From Mallotus nudiflorus (lineage: Eukaryota > Streptophyta > Magnoliopsida > Malpighiales > Euphorbiaceae): a DNA stretch of 64,000 nucleotides. A program made the position numbers and the translations under genes. The DNA lies in NCBI GenBank assembly GCA_947683625.1, contig CANTUR010000154.1, forward strand, positions 1,302,001 through 1,366,000. The letters run 5' to 3'. The notes under the pieces were generated by a model that saw only the letters and a program-made list of their open reading frames with translations, was not told where the DNA came from and did not search any database. Below are positions 60,731 through 64,000 of the stretch, piece after piece (position 1 is the stretch's first letter; each line of letters opens with the position of its first letter).

Positions 60731-62995
60731 TGTAGACGACGGGATTTAGCGTTGGCCTAAAATTTTAGCAGTCGCGACGCTGTTTGAGCTCAGAGCTTTA
60801 GAGAACATACTAACCATTATCACAAAGACATGGTGTGAAGATGAGGAGTCGCCACCTAGGATAATAACTGGAAAAAATAAAAATAGTGGTACCTGATTCT
60901 CTAAAAGAAAGCTAGCACCACAACCAAGAGATTCTAGATACGGAATACTAACTTCTTTCAATCTTGTGTTCATTTAGAATTACTTTATGAATTACTATTT
61001 TATTCTCTATTTACATACAATTTTATTAAACCTTAATTAAACATCCATATAGCCTTAAAACAAACTAGTCACAAAACTGCATGTAAACTAGGCCCATTTC
61101 TGCTCACTCATCGTCCCTAGGTCTAAACTATATTAATTTTATTTTAAAGTTTAGCTGATTCTACATTTTTATTTACAAGCGAAATGGACTAAAGGTGGTC
61201 CTACATGTTAATAAATGAGCCTAAAAACTAATGAGCTTAATTCTTATTTAATTTTAAATTAAGTGAACCTAAGTCTATTTATTTTAATTCTAAAAATGGG
61301 CCTAAATTTACAACTTATGAAGTATTTAAATCAATGAGCTCAATTCTACATGTTTTAATTCTAAAGTGATCTTAAATCTATAAATTATGGAAAAGACTTG
61401 AATTAAATGGGCTAATTCTAAATTAATTAAATTAAATGGACCTATGTCTAAATTAACCTAAATGGGCCTAAATTGATTTTAAAATTAAGCCTAAAAATCT
61501 AATTAAAAGTCTATTTATATAATGAGTTAGAACCTAACGTGTGCTTGAGGCCCAAAACACACAAAAATCAACAAACAAGCTCAAAAACATAAAACAATCA
61601 AAACAATCAAATAAAAAATATCAAACATGCAATTAAATTATTTCTTCTAAAAAAACCTAATTTTAATTAACATGCAACCTAAATTAATCTACTGCCTCCA
61701 GTGATTTTAATTAGGGTTTACCAAATTGTATCTAATTTACTAATTAATTTTTAAAAACAAAAGAAAGCTAGACTTTTCATTATTCCCACTATCGGGGTTA
61801 TTACAAAATCTACCAAAAATAATAGAGAAAATGAAATTAAAATTACAACCTTTGAGAAAATAAATTAAACAAATTCAAAATCTAAAAAACAATAAAATAA
61901 ACTAAATAAAGCAAGATAAAAATTAAATCAGGATCTTTGACTTTTGGCTTTTATTCATGGATTCTCCATGGGTTTCCTTGGTTCAATCATGTACTCATCA
62001 CCACAAACATGAAACACAAAGAATAAAAAAAAGATTAGAATTAATGAACAAACAAAATAATGAAAATTAAACAAAAAAAATAAATAACAAAATAAAAAAC
62101 AATAAAATGATATAAAAGAAAGAATTAATAAAAAGAAAGGAGTAGCAGAGTAATGCTATGCAGATGCTATTTGAATGTCTCTCAGAATAAGATTTCACCA
62201 TTTTGTATTTTCTTAATTTCTGGACTTTGAAAAGAATGTATTTTTTTTTTATTTTGAAAAGGTTTCTTTTGAAGCCTACAATAGAAGGTTAGGTCTTTTC
62301 TTTCTCCGTGTTTTTTTTTCAAATAACCCTTTTTTTTTTACAGTAGCTAATTAGATTTTTTTCTCTCTCTTTTATGTAATGCCCTCCTTTTTTTTGTAGT
62401 AGCTAATTAGGTTTTTTTTTCTCTCTTTTATGTAATGCCCCCCTCTTCTCTGCCAATCTTTTCTTTTTATATCTCGTTCCTAAGCTAACCACTTACGTGA
62501 TCACAGTAGCTTTGATTCTAAACAGGATAAGAATTTTAATTTCAAAAAAATTATACGCGTAAGAGACATGTACTGGAAGCAGAACCCTTACAGATAAATA
62601 CCAAAATTAATTTATTTATTAAAAATAAATTAAATTTGGACCAATCACAGTAAAAAAAAAAATTTTTACTGAAAATTTTTAACGTCTCAGCATTACAAAA
62701 TGTCGACCAATATTGTGTAATGTCAATTAGCGTTGTGTAATGCTAATTGGCATTACATAATGCCTATCGACATTGTGTAATGTCAATTGGCATTATCAAT
62801 GCCAATTTGTAGTATGCACATTTTTAAATATGCCCTTGCAAAATTCAATTTTTTATAATTAAACTTAAAAAACATTGCACTTTAGTCCTTGAAATTGTGA
62901 AACTTTAAACTAGAGGTCAATTTTTGACTAAATTTTCATCATTGAGGCTTTTGTCACATTCATGCATAAATGCATCCTGAAATTGGGTGCTTACA
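60731..62995 (-). repeat. 3' LTR of element E
   Basis: TGTAGACGACGGG...TTGGGTGCTTACA, 2265 bp. Aligned with solo LTR 2 over the whole length, including the 75-codon minus frame (60746-60973). Tandem palindrome-like repeats at about 62695-62815 have the same spacing as, but a different core from, those in the other two copies. Confidence 0.82.
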
Positions 62996-63008
62996 GTTGC
63001 CCCCCTTT
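62996..63008 (-). other. polypurine tract of element E
   Basis: Plus strand GTTGCCCCCCTTT, i.e. AAAGGGGGGCAAC on the element strand, abutting the LTR start TGTAAGCACC. Confidence 0.75.
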
Positions 63009-63149
63009 GTCGCTATTTGCTTGACAAATTACAGCAAAGCAATAGAAGCAGACAATTTCGAAGGAAAGAATTATAGTACTTAATTGTATCCTAATTAATG
63101 GATTAAGGCTTACATTATTATGCAATTTTTAAGCAAGATGCTATGTTTA

Positions 63150-63680
63150 GCATGCTTCACTATATTTCTTGTAGAACGTCTAGTGAGATATATGCAAATG
63201 GGTTTCGTTATATTCCCTGTGAGACGTTTAACTTTTCATGATTTGAGAACATGCTATAGCTCTTGTGGAACACCTAGCAATAATACCATAACTACTATGT
63301 AGTGTCTAATGAACTGCACTATATTTCCTTTGGGACATCTAGTGACAATGGATTTCGTTATATTCCCTATAAGATGTTTAATGAAATATATTTAATGATT
63401 CTCGCTATATTCCCTTTTGGGACTTTTAGCAATTTATGATTCTCAAAATGTACTATAGTTCATATAGAATGTCTAGTAATGATATTATAACTATTGTGTA
63501 ATGTATGGTAGATCAAAAGATTTAAAAATTCATGTTATAACTGCTTTATAGCATATAGCATATTAAATTTGAAATTCATGTTATGACTATTGGGCAATGC
63601 ATAATGAAATAATCTGAAACTTTTGTTACAACTATTATGTAGCATATAACAAATAGATTTAAAATCCTTGACAAAAATGA
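63150..63680. repeat. interspersed short repeats inside element E
   Basis: About seven diverged copies of a 28-bp motif like ACTATATTTCCTTTGGGACATCTAGTGA start near 63158, 63208, 63255, 63318, 63356, 63403 and 63451. About five copies of a second motif, ATAACTATTGTGTAATGTAT, start near 63290, 63488, 63537, 63577 and 63618. No coding frame is supported. Confidence 0.65.
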
Positions 63681-64000
63681 TGATGCATGTAAAATGCAAA
63701 AATCAAATTCTATAATTATATTCTATATTCTGTACTTGACAAAGGATCCAAAATTTTAATGCAGACTAACTATGTAATTAGTAATTTTGTGAATTATTAA
63801 TTAATGATATGAATTTCATGAGTTAATTATGAATGGACCAAATTGTAAGGGAGAAATTTAGACTTGAATGCAAGCAAGTATTGGTGGATCAAAATGGATA
63901 TTTTCCATCCTATATACTTCACTTTTGCATGTCACGTTCCATTTCTTATTTCATCTTCATTTTCTTTTCCTTTTATTTTCTCTTTGCATTGATTTTTTCT

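Larger units (their letters stand above)
60731..64000 (-). mobile_element. LTR retrotransposon E, 3' end, running off the window
   Basis: An LTR of the 53083/55267 family in minus orientation (60731-62995) followed on its right by a purine tract (minus-strand AAAGGGGGGCAAC, 62996-63008), the expected polypurine tract before a 3' LTR. Thus 62996-64000 is internal element sequence. It holds diverged short repeats and no open frame with recognisable domains. The superfamily cannot be told from what is visible. Confidence 0.7.

Overview
This window is AT-rich plant nuclear DNA, almost certainly from a eudicot. The evidence is intron-bearing genes with plant-type proteins, nested Ty1/copia and Ty3/gypsy retrotransposons with plant lineage signatures, large solo LTRs, and (TA)n/(TAA)n microsatellites. 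I see no bacterial operon, rRNA, tRNA or CRISPR array. Two host loci are recognisable. One is a broken copy of VPS51 on the + strand, with five exons spread over 6803-34266. The other is an apparently intact nine-exon JmjC oxygenase gene of the JMJ20/JMJD4 family on the - strand (39359 down to 35715). Nearly everything else is mobile-element DNA, and insertion order can often be read from target-site duplications (TSDs).

Layout. 1-5508: 3' end of a Tat-like gypsy element whose LTR is split by a 3.2 kb solo-LTR-like insertion (TSD GTTCT). 5752-6203: small solo LTR (TSD GTAAG). 6803-6847: first 15 codons of VPS51, interrupted by copia element A (6848-20407, TSD GAATG). Copia A is itself interrupted in its RNase H region by a second Tat-like gypsy element (about 11231-19835) that has lost its 5' LTR and carries antisense ORFs before its 3' LTR. 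20413-20907: rest of VPS51 exon 1 plus exons 2 and 3. 20953-33713: copia element B (Tork/Tnt1-like, - strand) inside VPS51 intron 3, containing two more large solo-LTR-like insertions at 23418-26985 and 27706-31532. 33793-34266: VPS51 exons 4 and 5; later exons are absent. 34421-34781: a MITE-like inverted repeat. 35715-39359: JMJ20-like gene.

39669-43847: compact copia element C (- strand) with no gag. 44117-46419: an element with terminal inverted repeats of about 230 bp (Mutator-like) holding an RNase H-like fragment. 46888-49044: solo LTR. About 49459-60730: degraded SIRE-like copia element D (+ strand), interrupted by two solo LTRs of one family in opposite orientation, 32 bp apart, which make a 2.1 kb-armed inverted repeat. 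60731-64000: 3' LTR and internal end of another element of that family, - strand, running off the window.

Functionally, only the JMJ20-like gene looks able to make a full protein. The VPS51 copy has two in-frame stops, a lost splice donor, a retroelement in exon 1 and no 3' exons. The retroelement coding regions are mostly broken; the best preserved reading frames are pieces of copia C pol and the antisense ORF of the second gypsy element. I did not find a new enzyme system. The most unusual features are the paired opposite solo LTRs, the TIR element with its gene fragment, the antisense ORF retained inside a decayed gypsy element, and the family of 3-4 kb non-coding LTR-like insertions.
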